A stretch of DNA of 64,000 bases from Pseudomonas akapageensis (lineage in GTDB: Bacteria; Pseudomonadota; Gammaproteobacteria; Pseudomonadales; Pseudomonadaceae), in NCBI RefSeq assembly GCF_011355085.1, contig NZ_VXCP01000002.1:62001-126000 (forward strand), given 5' to 3'. The notes beneath the pieces were generated by a model. The model worked only from the letters and a program-made list of their open reading frames with translations, was not told where the DNA came from and made no database searches. Below are positions 38,634 to 47,039 of this stretch, piece by piece. A program made the translations under genes and the position numbers. Numbering within the stretch: position 1 is the stretch's first letter; every line of letters begins with the position of its first letter.

Positions 38634-40640
38634 ATGCGGTTTTCACCCTTTGTTGAGCGAATATCAGGGCAGGGTGTCGCAGCCTGGGACATCCACCACG
38701 AAGCGTTCGAGGCCCAGCGCCGAGGCGAGGATGTGATCATACTGAGCGTCGGCGATCCGGACTTCGCGACACCGGATTTCATTACCGACGCTGCCATCGA
38801 AGCCCTCCGCCAGGGTGATACCCACTACACAGAAATCGCCGGCCGCCTCGCACTCAGAGAGGCCATCGCCGCCCGCTACAGCCCTCTCCTGCAACGCCCT
38901 CTGCAAGCGCAAAACGTCATCACCGTCGCCGGCGCGCAAAACGCCCTGTACATCACTTCGATGTGCCTGCTGCATGCCGGTGACGAAGTCATCGTCCTCG
39001 ATCCCATGTACGTAACCTACGAAGCGACACTCAAGGCCTCGGGCGCGAATCTGGTGCGCGTACCCTGTTCGGCCGACTCGGGCTTTCGCCTCGACGCTGC
39101 GTTGCTGGCCAAGGCCATTACTCCGCGGACCCGGGCGATCTTCCTCTCCAACCCCAATAACCCCACCGGTGTAGTACTCAGCCGCGAAGAGCTGCAGGGT
39201 ATTGCTGACCTGGCCATCGCTCACGACCTTTGGGTGGTGGTGGATGAGGTTTACGAAAGCCTGGCCTTCGAACGCGAACATATGAGCCTGGCGGCCTTGC
39301 CGGGGATGACCGAGCGCTGCGTGGTGATCGGCAGCCTGTCGAAATCCCACGCCATGACCGGCTGGCGCATTGGCTGGATCGTCGCCGATCCGGCCTTGAT
39401 CGCCCATGCCGAAACCCTGGTGCTGAGCATGCTCTATGGCTTGCCGGGTTTTGTCATGGAAGCCGCGCTGACGGCGGTGCAGGCCCATGAGCAAGTCACC
39501 CGGGGCATGCGCGAAACCTATCGCCGGCGCCGCGACCTGGTGATCGAGGCGTTGTCTGGTTGCCAGGGCATCTCGGTGCTCAAGCCCGATGCCGGCATGT
39601 TCGTGCTGGTGGATGTACGCGATACCGGGTTGACCTCGCTGGACTTCGCCTGGCGCCTGTTCCGCGAACACGGCGTCTCGGTGCTCGATGCGGCGGCGTT
39701 CGGCAAGCCTGCCGAAGGGTTTGTCCGGCTGTCCTTTACCCTGGGTGAAGAGCAACTGTTGCGTGCGTGCCAGCGCATCCGGGATTTCGTCCAGGTGCTC
39801 AAGGGCGAGACCCCGAAAGCCAGAGTGACCAGCATTGCGACAGATGCACCAGTGGCCAAGGCCGAAGCGGTGAAGACCATGATTGAGGTCGACCGCCTGC
39901 ACAAACGTTTCGGCAATATCGAAGTGCTCAAGGGGGTGTCCCTGACGGCTCGTGAAGGCGATGTGATTTCCCTTATCGGTGCCAGTGGTTCAGGCAAAAG
40001 TACACTGCTGCGCTGCATCAACATGCTCGAAGTGCCGGACCAGGGCCGCATCCTGGTCGATGGCGAAAGCATTCACCTGAATTACGACCGTCCCGGCGCG
40101 CCACTGGTGGCCGATGCCAAGCAGCTGGTGCGGATCCGCTCGAGCCTGGGCATGGTGTTCCAGAACTTCAACCTGTGGCCGCACCGCACGGTGCTGGAAA
40201 ACCTGATCGAGGCGCCCACCCAGGTGCTGCGCGAAAGCCGCGCTGAAGCCACCGAGCGGGCCGAAGCATTGCTCGAAAGAGTAGGGCTGGCGGCCAAGCG
40301 CAATGAATACCCGGCATTTCTTTCCGGGGGCCAGCAACAGCGGGTCGCCATCGCCCGGGCCCTGGCCATGCGGCCCAAGGTCATGCTGTTCGATGAGCCC
40401 ACCTCGGCACTGGATCCGGAACTGGTCGGTGATGTGCTCAAGGTCATCCGTTCTCTCGCCGAAGAAGGCCGGACCATGATCCTGGTGACCCATGAAATGG
40501 CCTTCGCTCGCGATGTCTCGTCCAAAGTGGCCTTTCTCCATCAAGGGCAGATCGAGGAAGCCGGCACGCCGGATGAAGTGTTCGTGCACCCACGCAGTGA
40601 ACGTTGCCGGCAATTCGTCAACGCACATCAAACTCGCTAA
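38634..40640 (+). CDS. Fusion of PLP-dependent aminotransferase and amino-acid ABC-transporter ATPase
   Basis: The 668-residue product joins two usually separate proteins. Residues 1 to about 392 form a class I/II aminotransferase: NPNNPTG (173-179), DEVY (204-207), PLP lysine Lys237 in [15 protein letters not shown], and a C-terminal FVRLSF arginine. A linker of about 23 residues leads to residues 416-668, a HisP/GlnQ-type ATPase: GASGSGKST (Walker A, Lys455), [15 protein letters not shown], and the switch His in LVTHEMAF. No stop or frameshift interrupts the join. An in-frame ATG at 39879 (residue 416) has only a weak ribosome site but might also yield free ATPase. ATG 38634 has GAGAGG upstream. 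Binding protein and permeases follow, so the ATPase most likely energises them. Confidence 0.92.
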   Translation: MRFSPFVERISGQGVAAWDIHHEAFEAQRRGEDVIILSVGDPDFATPDFITDAAIEALRQGDTHYTEIAGRLALREAIAARYSPLLQRPLQAQNVITVAGAQNALYITSMCLLHAGDEVIVLDPMYVTYEATLKASGANLVRVPCSADSGFRLDAALLAKAITPRTRAIFLSNPNNPTGVVLSREELQGIADLAIAHDLWVVVDEVYESLAFEREHMSLAALPGMTERCVVIGSLSKSHAMTGWRIGWIVADPALIAHAETLVLSMLYGLPGFVMEAALTAVQAHEQVTRGMRETYRRRRDLVIEALSGCQGISVLKPDAGMFVLVDVRDTGLTSLDFAWRLFREHGVSVLDAAAFGKPAEGFVRLSFTLGEEQLLRACQRIRDFVQVLKGETPKARVTSIATDAPVAKAEAVKTMIEVDRLHKRFGNIEVLKGVSLTAREGDVISLIGASGSGKSTLLRCINMLEVPDQGRILVDGESIHLNYDRPGAPLVADAKQLVRIRSSLGMVFQNFNLWPHRTVLENLIEAPTQVLRESRAEATERAEALLERVGLAAKRNEYPAFLSGGQQQRVAIARALAMRPKVMLFDEPTSALDPELVGDVLKVIRSLAEEGRTMILVTHEMAFARDVSSKVAFLHQGQIEEAGTPDEVFVHPRSERCRQFVNAHQTR

Positions 40641-40673
40641 AACCAACACACAATAAAAAGACGGGGAAACATC

Positions 40674-41456
40674 ATGGGAAATCGGCGTTTGGCAAACTGG
40701 TTGGGCGGCATGGCTTGTGTATTCCTGGTCGGTACCGGGATGGCCCAGGCTCAACCCATCCAGTTCGCGGTAGCAGCGGAACCTTATCCACCGTTCACCC
40801 TCAAGCAGGCCAACGGGCAATGGTCAGGCTTCGAGGTCGACCTGATCCACAAGTTGTGCGAGCAAATGAAGGCCCAATGCGAAATCAAGGAAGTGGCCTG
40901 GGACGGGATCATTCCCTCCTTGCTGGCCAAGAAGATCGATGTGATTTTCTCCTCGATGTCGATCACCGAAGAACGTGAAAAGCAGATCGCCTTCAGCAAG
41001 GCTTACTACGACACCCCGGTTGCCATTGCCGGTCCCAAGGGCACCAAGGTGGACATTTCGCCAGAGGGCCTCAAAGGCAAGACGATCGGCGTGCAAATCT
41101 CCACGGTCAGCGCCAACTACCTGAAGGCCCACTACGAAAATATCGCCGATCTGCGCTACTACGACACCCAGGACTCGGCCAACGCCGACCTGATTGCCGG
41201 CCGTATCGACCTGATGATGGCAGACGGCACGGCGGTGGCGGGCTTCCTCAAATCCCCCGACGCCAGCGGCCTGGAAAACCTTGCCATCGTGCCTTACGAC
41301 CCGTTGTTCGGTCGTGGTGTGGGCGCCGGTGTGCGCAAGGACGATACCGCGCTCAAGACTCAACTCGACACGGCCATCGCCTCCTTGCTGGCCAGCAAGG
41401 ATTACGACGACATCTCCAGCAAATACTTCGATATCAGCGTCAAACCGGCTAACTAA
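40674..41456 (+). CDS. Polar amino acid ABC transporter, periplasmic binding protein
   Basis: The 260-residue product has a signal peptide (to about residue 26, GMAQAQP) and a family-3 solute-binding fold (FAVAAEPYPPFTLKQANGQWSGFEVDLI, then the DVIFSSMSITEEREKQIAFSKAYYDTP signature). Such proteins bind basic or polar amino acids and related compounds. The ligand here is unknown. It follows the fused gene by 33 bp. A REPIN separates it from the permease genes, which may allow higher binding-protein expression. Confidence 0.92.
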   Translation: MGNRRLANWLGGMACVFLVGTGMAQAQPIQFAVAAEPYPPFTLKQANGQWSGFEVDLIHKLCEQMKAQCEIKEVAWDGIIPSLLAKKIDVIFSSMSITEEREKQIAFSKAYYDTPVAIAGPKGTKVDISPEGLKGKTIGVQISTVSANYLKAHYENIADLRYYDTQDSANADLIAGRIDLMMADGTAVAGFLKSPDASGLENLAIVPYDPLFGRGVGAGVRKDDTALKTQLDTAIASLLASKDYDDISSKYFDISVKPAN

Positions 41457-41470
41457 GCGCAATTGGCCCC

Positions 41471-41577
41471 GTAGCCGCTGCCATCAGGCTGCGCTGGCGT
41501 CCTGAAGGGACGCCCCTGCGATCTTGAGATCTTGCGCCTGCTTCGCAGGCGAGCGCAGCCTGTGGCAGCGGCTACAG
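41471..41577. repeat. REPIN inside the transporter operon
   Basis: Inverted REP units (41471-41494 and about 41552-41577) flank inner hairpins GGCGTCC/GGACGCC and GCCTGC/GCAGGC and a GATCTTGAGATC palindrome. It lies 15 bp after the binding-protein gene and 29 bp before the first permease gene. The mRNA would fold into a large stem here. Confidence 0.85.
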
Positions 41578-41605
41578 GTATCGCGACAATCGGTGGAGAG
41601 CTGCA

Positions 41606-42310
41606 ATGTTCGAATTGATCAATTTCAGCGAGCAGGGATGGGGTGGTGCGCTGCTCAAAGGGTTATTGATGACCCTGCAGATATCGGCCGGCGCCTTTGT
41701 GGTCGGTCTGTTCATTGGCCTGGTCGTCGCCTGTCTCAAGCTCAACGGGCCAAGGCCCATCGCCTCGCTGATGCGCGGCTACACGACGCTGTTCAGAGCT
41801 GTTCCCGAGCTGTTGCTGATTCTGTTGCTGTACTACGTCGGTTCCATGGGCCTGAATTCCCTGCTGGCCTGGGCCGGTTACAGTTCGGTCAACGTCAGTG
41901 GTGCAGTGGTGGCGGTCCTGGTACTGGGGCTGGTACAGGGCGCCTACGCCTCGGAGATTTTCCGCGCAGCCATCCTGGCGATTCCCCACGGGCAGATCGA
42001 GGCGGCACGTGCGTTCGGGCTCAATGGCTTCGCGCTGTTTCGCCGGGTCACCCTGCCGATCATGGCGCCCTACGCAATGGCCGGCATGGCCAACCTCTGG
42101 ATCAACCTGATCAAGGACAGTGCCCTGATCAGCGTGGTCGGCACCAATGAGCTGCTCTACACCGCCAAGCAAGCGGCGGGTTCGACGCGACACTATCTGT
42201 TGTTCTATCTCACAGCGGCCGCGCTTTATTACCTGGTGACGCTATTGTCCAACCATCTGTCCGGACGGCTCGAGCGACGCGTGCGGCGCTGGATGCCTTT
42301 GGCCGAGTGA
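41606..42310 (+). CDS. Amino acid ABC transporter permease (HisQ type)
   Basis: The 234-residue product has the HisMQ-type membrane domain: about five helices with the EAA-loop sequence GQIEAARAFGLNGFALFRRVTLP that docks with the ATPase. It forms one half of the membrane channel. The TGA overlaps the GTG of the second permease gene (GTGA), so the two subunits are coupled. Confidence 0.92.
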   Translation: MFELINFSEQGWGGALLKGLLMTLQISAGAFVVGLFIGLVVACLKLNGPRPIASLMRGYTTLFRAVPELLLILLLYYVGSMGLNSLLAWAGYSSVNVSGAVVAVLVLGLVQGAYASEIFRAAILAIPHGQIEAARAFGLNGFALFRRVTLPIMAPYAMAGMANLWINLIKDSALISVVGTNELLYTAKQAAGSTRHYLLFYLTAAALYYLVTLLSNHLSGRLERRVRRWMPLAE

Positions 42311-43014
42311 CCGATATGATTCCAGAATGGATATTCAATTATGCGGCGCTGTTGGGCCGTGGGGTGCAGACGACCCTGTCGATCCTGCTGATCTCCAGCG
42401 TGATCGGCTTTGCCCTGGCAGTGCTGGTCGCGCTTGCCCGGCTGTCGAAGCGCAAGGTGATCGCCAAATGCAGCCTGGCCTACACCAGCGTGATACGCGG
42501 CACACCGCTGCTGATCCAGATCTACATTTTCTACTACGGGCTGGGCAGTCTCTTTGCACAGCTTCCGGCATTGCGCGGCAGCTTTCTCTGGCCGTACCTG
42601 CGCGACGGTTACTGGTACATCGTCTTTGCCCTGGTGCTGTCGGTTGGCGCCTACGTCGGAGAAGTGATCCGCGGTGGCTTGCTGGCGGTGCCCAAGGGTG
42701 AAATGGAAGCCGCCTCGGCGTTCGGCATGACCCCGCGCCAGGCCTTGCTGCGGGTGCGCCTGCCACGGGCCATGCGCTTGCTGCTGCCGACGCTGGCAGG
42801 GGAAAGCGTGATGCTGCTCAAGTCCACGGCGCTGGCTTCGACCATTGCCGTGATCGACCTGCTGGGTGCGGCCAACGTGGTGCGGGCCCAGACCTTCCAG
42901 GTCTATCAGCCGTTGCTGATGGTCGCCGGGGTGTATGTGTGCCTGACGTTCCTGATCGAGGGGCTGTTTGCCTTTGCCGAGCGGCGTGGCACGCCGATGC
43001 GCAGAGCGGTATGA
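42307..43014 (+). CDS. Amino acid ABC transporter permease (HisM type)
   Basis: The 235-residue product is the second HisMQ-type membrane subunit, with the EAA loop GEMEAASAFGMTPRQALLRVRLP. The GTG at 42307 overlaps the first permease stop. An ATG at 42316 (MIPEWIFNY) is an equally plausible start with a GAG 8 bp upstream. It overlaps the next gene by 4 bp. Confidence 0.92.
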   Translation: MTDMIPEWIFNYAALLGRGVQTTLSILLISSVIGFALAVLVALARLSKRKVIAKCSLAYTSVIRGTPLLIQIYIFYYGLGSLFAQLPALRGSFLWPYLRDGYWYIVFALVLSVGAYVGEVIRGGLLAVPKGEMEAASAFGMTPRQALLRVRLPRAMRLLLPTLAGESVMLLKSTALASTIAVIDLLGAANVVRAQTFQVYQPLLMVAGVYVCLTFLIEGLFAFAERRGTPMRRAV

Positions 43015-43925
43015 CAGGGCTGCCTCGGGTGGATCGGTCGCTGCAGGGCATCGCCCTGTGCACCCTGGCCTATACCTTTCTGGCGCTGCAGGATGCAGCG
43101 CTCAAATGGCTGGTGGCCGACTATTCGGTCGTGACCATTCTGTTCTGGCGCAGCCTGATGGTGGTGGTCGCTTGCCTGGTGCTGGGCCGAAAGGGGTTGA
43201 TGCAGCGAACCTGGCGTTCTACCAGCAAACGCCTGCTGGTGGAGCGAGGCCTGTTGTCGATCGTTGCCTGGCTGCTGTATTACACCGCGGCGCGGGACCT
43301 GAGCCTGGCGGAAATGACTACCTTGTATTTCTCCGCGCCGATCATGGTCACGGTGCTGGCGGCGATATTTCTCAAGGAGCATGTCAGTCGCTGGCAATGG
43401 GTGGCACTGGTGCTTGGCTTCATTGGCGTGCTGATTGCCTGCAAGCCCGGCAACATGGTCGAGCCGCTGCCGATTGTCCTGACCCTGCTGGCCGCCTTGT
43501 GTTGGGCCTTCACCTACATTCAGCTGCGCAAGGTCGATGAGCACACCTCGGTGCTGGAACAGATGCTGGTCACCAATGTGGTGTTCGTGATCTGCATGGC
43601 CGTGCCGCTGCCCTGGTCCTTCACTCCGGCGCCGATGTCGGCCTGGTCGGGCATGCTGGCTGCCGGGCTGGTGGGCGGGATCGGCCAATACCTGCTGTTC
43701 GCCAGCTTCCAGCGGGCCACCGCGACCGTACTGGCACCTTTCGAATACACAGGGCTGATCTGGGCCTTTCTGCTGTCGAGCCTGGTCTGGGGCACGGTCA
43801 TGGACATGTCGCTGCTGGTCGGTGCCGGCCTCATCGCCGTCAGCGGCACCCTGGCCATGATCTGCGCCCGACAGGGTGCTGACCACGCGCCGGTCCAGGC
43901 GCCGCTCGAACCCGAGAACTCATGA
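43011..43925 (+). CDS. EamA/DMT-family transporter
   Basis: The 304-residue product has ten membrane helices in two EamA repeats (for example TLAYTFLALQDAALKWLVADYSVVTILFWRS in the first). DMT proteins export metabolites or take up small solutes. The ATG overlaps the stop of the second permease gene (ATGA), so it belongs to the operon. Given the ABC importer in the same transcript, export of a by-product is a plausible but unproven role. Confidence 0.87.
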   Translation: MTGLPRVDRSLQGIALCTLAYTFLALQDAALKWLVADYSVVTILFWRSLMVVVACLVLGRKGLMQRTWRSTSKRLLVERGLLSIVAWLLYYTAARDLSLAEMTTLYFSAPIMVTVLAAIFLKEHVSRWQWVALVLGFIGVLIACKPGNMVEPLPIVLTLLAALCWAFTYIQLRKVDEHTSVLEQMLVTNVVFVICMAVPLPWSFTPAPMSAWSGMLAAGLVGGIGQYLLFASFQRATATVLAPFEYTGLIWAFLLSSLVWGTVMDMSLLVGAGLIAVSGTLAMICARQGADHAPVQAPLEPENS

Positions 43926-43945
43926 ATCCACAGTGAGGTGAATGC

Positions 43946-44962
43946 ATGGCAGTCGACGTCTCCTTGAATGTTCGCAGTGATTCAGGTGAACCCCTGCGCG
44001 TGCCGGCCTGGCGCTACCTGGGCGATGGCAGCGGGCCGACCGTGCATCTGCAGGCCGGCGTGCATGCCGATGAAATCGCTGGGATGCTGGTTCTGCACCG
44101 GCTGATGCCCCGCCTGCAGGCGGCGAAGGACAAGGGGCTGCTCAAGGGCAGCGTGACCGTGGTGCCCCAGGCCAACCCCTTCGGCATCGGGCAGTTTCGC
44201 CAGGGGCGGATTCTCGGTCGGGTACATGAGGCAACCGGGCAGAACTTCAACCGGCTGTTCGATCAATCGGTGAGACTGACGCGCGAGGCAACCAACCTGG
44301 GGCACTGGCAAAAATACCTGGTCGAGCTGGCAGCAACGGCCGACCTGATGCTCGACCTGCACACCGATGACGAAGCGCTGCCCTACCTCTACATCCATCG
44401 CAGCTTCTGGCCCCAGGGGCGGACGCTGGCTGCGGCGCTGAAGGCGGACGTGGCGATCATCTGGGACGAGGGCGGCGATGGTTCCTTCGAAGAAACCATC
44501 ATTGCGCCCTGGCTGCGATCGGGTGAAGTGGGCCAGCGTCTGGCCGCGACCCTTGAACTTCGTGGGCAGGGCGACGTCAGCGATGATCTGGCCGAGCAGG
44601 ATGCCCAAGGCTTGTATGCCTGGCTGTGTGCCTGTGGCGTGATCGATGACAGCGTGCCCCTGGAGGTATGGCAGGGCGAGGCGGTGGACATCGGGCATAT
44701 GGAGTCGATCTTCGCGCCGCAATCCGGGGTGCTGGTTTTTGAGAAAACACTGGGCGATGTAGTGGAGGAGGGTGAGCGCTTTGCCAGGATTCTCGGCAGG
44801 CCCGGCGATCCGACGTCTGAAGTGGTACTGCATGCTGCCCAGACCGGGCGGATGGTGACGCGCTATCGCGACCGGCTGGTGCCGCAGGGGGCGGTGGTGG
44901 CCAAGTTTACCGGGAGTCGGGTTTCGGTGAATTGGGCGGGTGGGTTGTTGGATCCATGGTAA
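43946..44962 (+). CDS. Succinylglutamate desuccinylase/aspartoacylase-family hydrolase
   Basis: The 338-residue zinc carboxypeptidase-like protein shows metal-ligand motifs QAGVHADEIAG (His and Glu) and LMLDLHTDDE (His). The family cleaves N-acyl groups from amino acids; members include AstE, aspartoacylase and DoeB, the N-acetyl-diaminobutyrate deacetylase of ectoine breakdown. It is the last gene of the operon, 20 bp after the EamA gene. With an aminotransferase and an importer in the same transcript, it suggests that the imported compound is an N-acylated amino acid. The exact substrate cannot be read from sequence. Confidence 0.87.
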   Translation: MAVDVSLNVRSDSGEPLRVPAWRYLGDGSGPTVHLQAGVHADEIAGMLVLHRLMPRLQAAKDKGLLKGSVTVVPQANPFGIGQFRQGRILGRVHEATGQNFNRLFDQSVRLTREATNLGHWQKYLVELAATADLMLDLHTDDEALPYLYIHRSFWPQGRTLAAALKADVAIIWDEGGDGSFEETIIAPWLRSGEVGQRLAATLELRGQGDVSDDLAEQDAQGLYAWLCACGVIDDSVPLEVWQGEAVDIGHMESIFAPQSGVLVFEKTLGDVVEEGERFARILGRPGDPTSEVVLHAAQTGRMVTRYRDRLVPQGAVVAKFTGSRVSVNWAGGLLDPW

Positions 44963-44977
44963 GCAGTGTAAGTGAGA

Positions 44978-45373
44978 TTACTTCAGCCAACCGAGGAATT
45001 TGCCGATCCCTCCCAGCAGAAAAAGAAAACTCACAACTATTATTGAACTCAGGTGCAATATTGCCAACATGCGCTTAAGCGATTCGGGGAAATTACTTAT
45101 ATCCTCAGCACTTACGCTACCGCGCTTAATATAAAAGCCGGGAAAGGTGACATACCCTGCAATGCCACCCACGAGCAAAAGCTTGCCCCAAGGGCCACCT
45201 CGTCTAAGCGGAGCAAGTTTCATGACGCCGGAGGAGTTTTTTAGGTGCTCCAGCATCAAATCCATCTTGGTATAAGCGATGTACAGCGCGGCTCCAATAC
45301 AAAACAGCGCCCCCAATAAAATACCACCCCCACCAAAAATAATAAAAACTTCGCGAGGTGTGAAATCACTCAT
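44978..45373 (-). CDS. Small multi-pass membrane protein, probable immunity partner
   Basis: The 131-residue product has three to four membrane segments (about 9-33, 63-82 and 105-128) with short charged loops. It matches no family that I recognise. Its ATG overlaps the stop of the upstream effector-like gene by ATGA. Base composition is lower in GC than the flanking core genes. A small membrane protein coupled to a toxin with a hydrophobic C-terminus is the classic layout of an immunity protein that protects the producer's inner membrane. Confidence 0.6.
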   Translation of the reverse strand: MSDFTPREVFIIFGGGGILLGALFCIGAALYIAYTKMDLMLEHLKNSSGVMKLAPLRRGGPWGKLLLVGGIAGYVTFPGFYIKRGSVSAEDISNFPESLKRMLAILHLSSIIVVSFLFLLGGIGKFLGWLK

Positions 45374-46755
45374 CGAGCTTGCTCATAAATAATTTCACCG
45401 GCGCTCTCACCAAAGGAACCGCCGAAAGCGCCACCGGTAAATGAGGCTGCCCCGACCACAACGACACCGCATACCAGTGTGGCAACACCACCTGTCGGTA
45501 TACCCAGACCAACACACAATCCTGCAATTGTGGGAGCGGTTAACGCCAAACCTACGACTGCTCCTCCAACGACACCACCGGCAAAGCTGCCGACCTCAGT
45601 AAATTTGACGCGCTCGCAGGCCTCGGCGTTACCGGCTGCACATACGTCTTGAACCTTTAGGTAAGACGCTCCACCGCCGATAGCTGTGCCGATCCAGCCA
45701 CCGTATTTAACGACTTTGACAGCTTTGGCCACCCCTTCGATGTGCGTGGCATATCCCGGGATTTGCTTTGCGGCACCGGCTTTCGTCCAGCGATGAACCA
45801 AACTGCGACTGGAGATGCCCAGGGCGCTTTTCAGATTCGGGTGATCAGGGAAGCCAATGCCCTTTCGAGTCAGGGCTGTCATATTGGTGTTGAGCTTTGC
45901 GAGTAGCCGTTTACGTTCTGCAAAAAACTTCGGGGACCGCAAATGTCCATCTGCTTGGAAAGTGCGTTGATGCAACGCTTCAATTTCACTCAGAACGGTT
46001 TTAACGTCCTCCAGGTTTTTGGCGAACATTGCTTCACCGATACCGATACTGGTCGAGCCCTGAGCAAGAAAAGTTTCGATTTCGTGACGGTGCCGTACCA
46101 TAAAGTCGCTCTCTTCCGCGCTTAGCGGTTTGAGAGCGTCATTCGTCCTGGCCGCAGCCTCCATCAGCAACGCTTCTTCACGGGTGCATTGAAGGTTGTC
46201 TGGATCGCTGAGCACGATCATTGAGCCGGCTTTGACATCGCTTAGGTTGGGGTTCAGCGACTTAAATTTACGCATCACTGCTGGATTGCGCTCCGTGAAC
46301 AAGGTGGCTTCCAGCTGGTCGCGAGTCGTGCTTTTGGGAACTACATAAAAGCCGGGCTCTTGCGGCTCGGGATTCACTATCGATTCAGCAATCCGCCGTG
46401 GTTTCTCTTGAAACTGCGGGCTACTGTGAAAACTTTCCAAAGGGTATTTCCCAGTGATGCGCGAATACATGCCTGAGATGTCGCGGCTCAATGGACTGAG
46501 GGGGTCGTCCTTCACTAACAACCACTGACCATCTTCCACCGTTTCAAGGATTTGCTTCAACTTATCGCCTGTGATACGACCAAACGAAACACCATGGGCA
46601 CGAAGAAAATCAGTAAGGTCCAAAACAGTGCTGTAGCTGGGGCCGTTCAATGCGCTTCGAACATCAACCACAGCAAAAAAAGGCGATTCAATTTTGTCGA
46701 AACTAATCCCTTGTCGTTCACGATCTTGCCGACGAATAAGGCGCAGTCCCATCAT
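45370..46755 (-). CDS. Predicted antibacterial effector with LysM-like region and glycine-rich hydrophobic C-terminus
   Basis: The 461-residue protein has no signal peptide. Residues about 135-187 look like a LysM-type domain (GFYVVPKSTTRDQLE ... FKSLNPNLSDVKAGSMIVL). The middle (190-350) is helical and charged. Residues 351-461 are glycine-rich with long hydrophobic stretches (about 388-450: GGVVGGAVVGLALTAP and similar), like glycine-zipper membrane-inserting toxins. Four cysteines occur in the last 95 residues. No signal peptide plus a coupled small membrane gene fits a type VI secretion-type pore-forming effector. No vgrG, PAAR or hcp gene lies nearby, so the secretion route is inferred. 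ATG 46755 is preceded by AGGGGGAA. Confidence 0.6.
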   Translation of the reverse strand: MMGLRLIRRQDRERQGISFDKIESPFFAVVDVRSALNGPSYSTVLDLTDFLRAHGVSFGRITGDKLKQILETVEDGQWLLVKDDPLSPLSRDISGMYSRITGKYPLESFHSSPQFQEKPRRIAESIVNPEPQEPGFYVVPKSTTRDQLEATLFTERNPAVMRKFKSLNPNLSDVKAGSMIVLSDPDNLQCTREEALLMEAAARTNDALKPLSAEESDFMVRHRHEIETFLAQGSTSIGIGEAMFAKNLEDVKTVLSEIEALHQRTFQADGHLRSPKFFAERKRLLAKLNTNMTALTRKGIGFPDHPNLKSALGISSRSLVHRWTKAGAAKQIPGYATHIEGVAKAVKVVKYGGWIGTAIGGGASYLKVQDVCAAGNAEACERVKFTEVGSFAGGVVGGAVVGLALTAPTIAGLCVGLGIPTGGVATLVCGVVVVGAASFTGGAFGGSFGESAGEIIYEQAR

Positions 46756-47039
46756 GTATTCCCCCTAATAAAGTACAGGCTCAAACAGTGAGTTGAGCGT
46801 TTCGAATCCATTGATGATGAGCGAAGCGTAACGATCGCCTTCGCGGGAATGGGTGAGCCAGAGAATTACCTCAATGAGGTTTGGAGTAAGCAGGAAATTT
46901 CCCAAGGCCTTAGCAGAAAGGTCTGAAAACCTCAGGTGCGATCATATTCTAATTCTGTAGGCTTGAAGTTGTTGCTCGCGGCAATCGCGCAAAAAGCCGG
47001 GCGTGTTTTGATCGTGAGGGGCCTTCAATTCATCTACAT
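46756..47039. other. Gene-free, AT-richer gap upstream of the effector gene
   Basis: These 284 bp hold the presumed promoter of the effector-immunity pair on the minus strand. I see no clear promoter consensus, repeat or RNA. The composition is unlike the surrounding core genes, consistent with an inserted island. Confidence 0.4.

Noticed and set aside
39879..40640. Separate ABC ATPase gene starting at the internal ATG
   Set aside because: The aminotransferase frame continues into it without a stop, and the internal ribosome site is weak. It is kept as part of the fusion, with internal initiation noted as possible.
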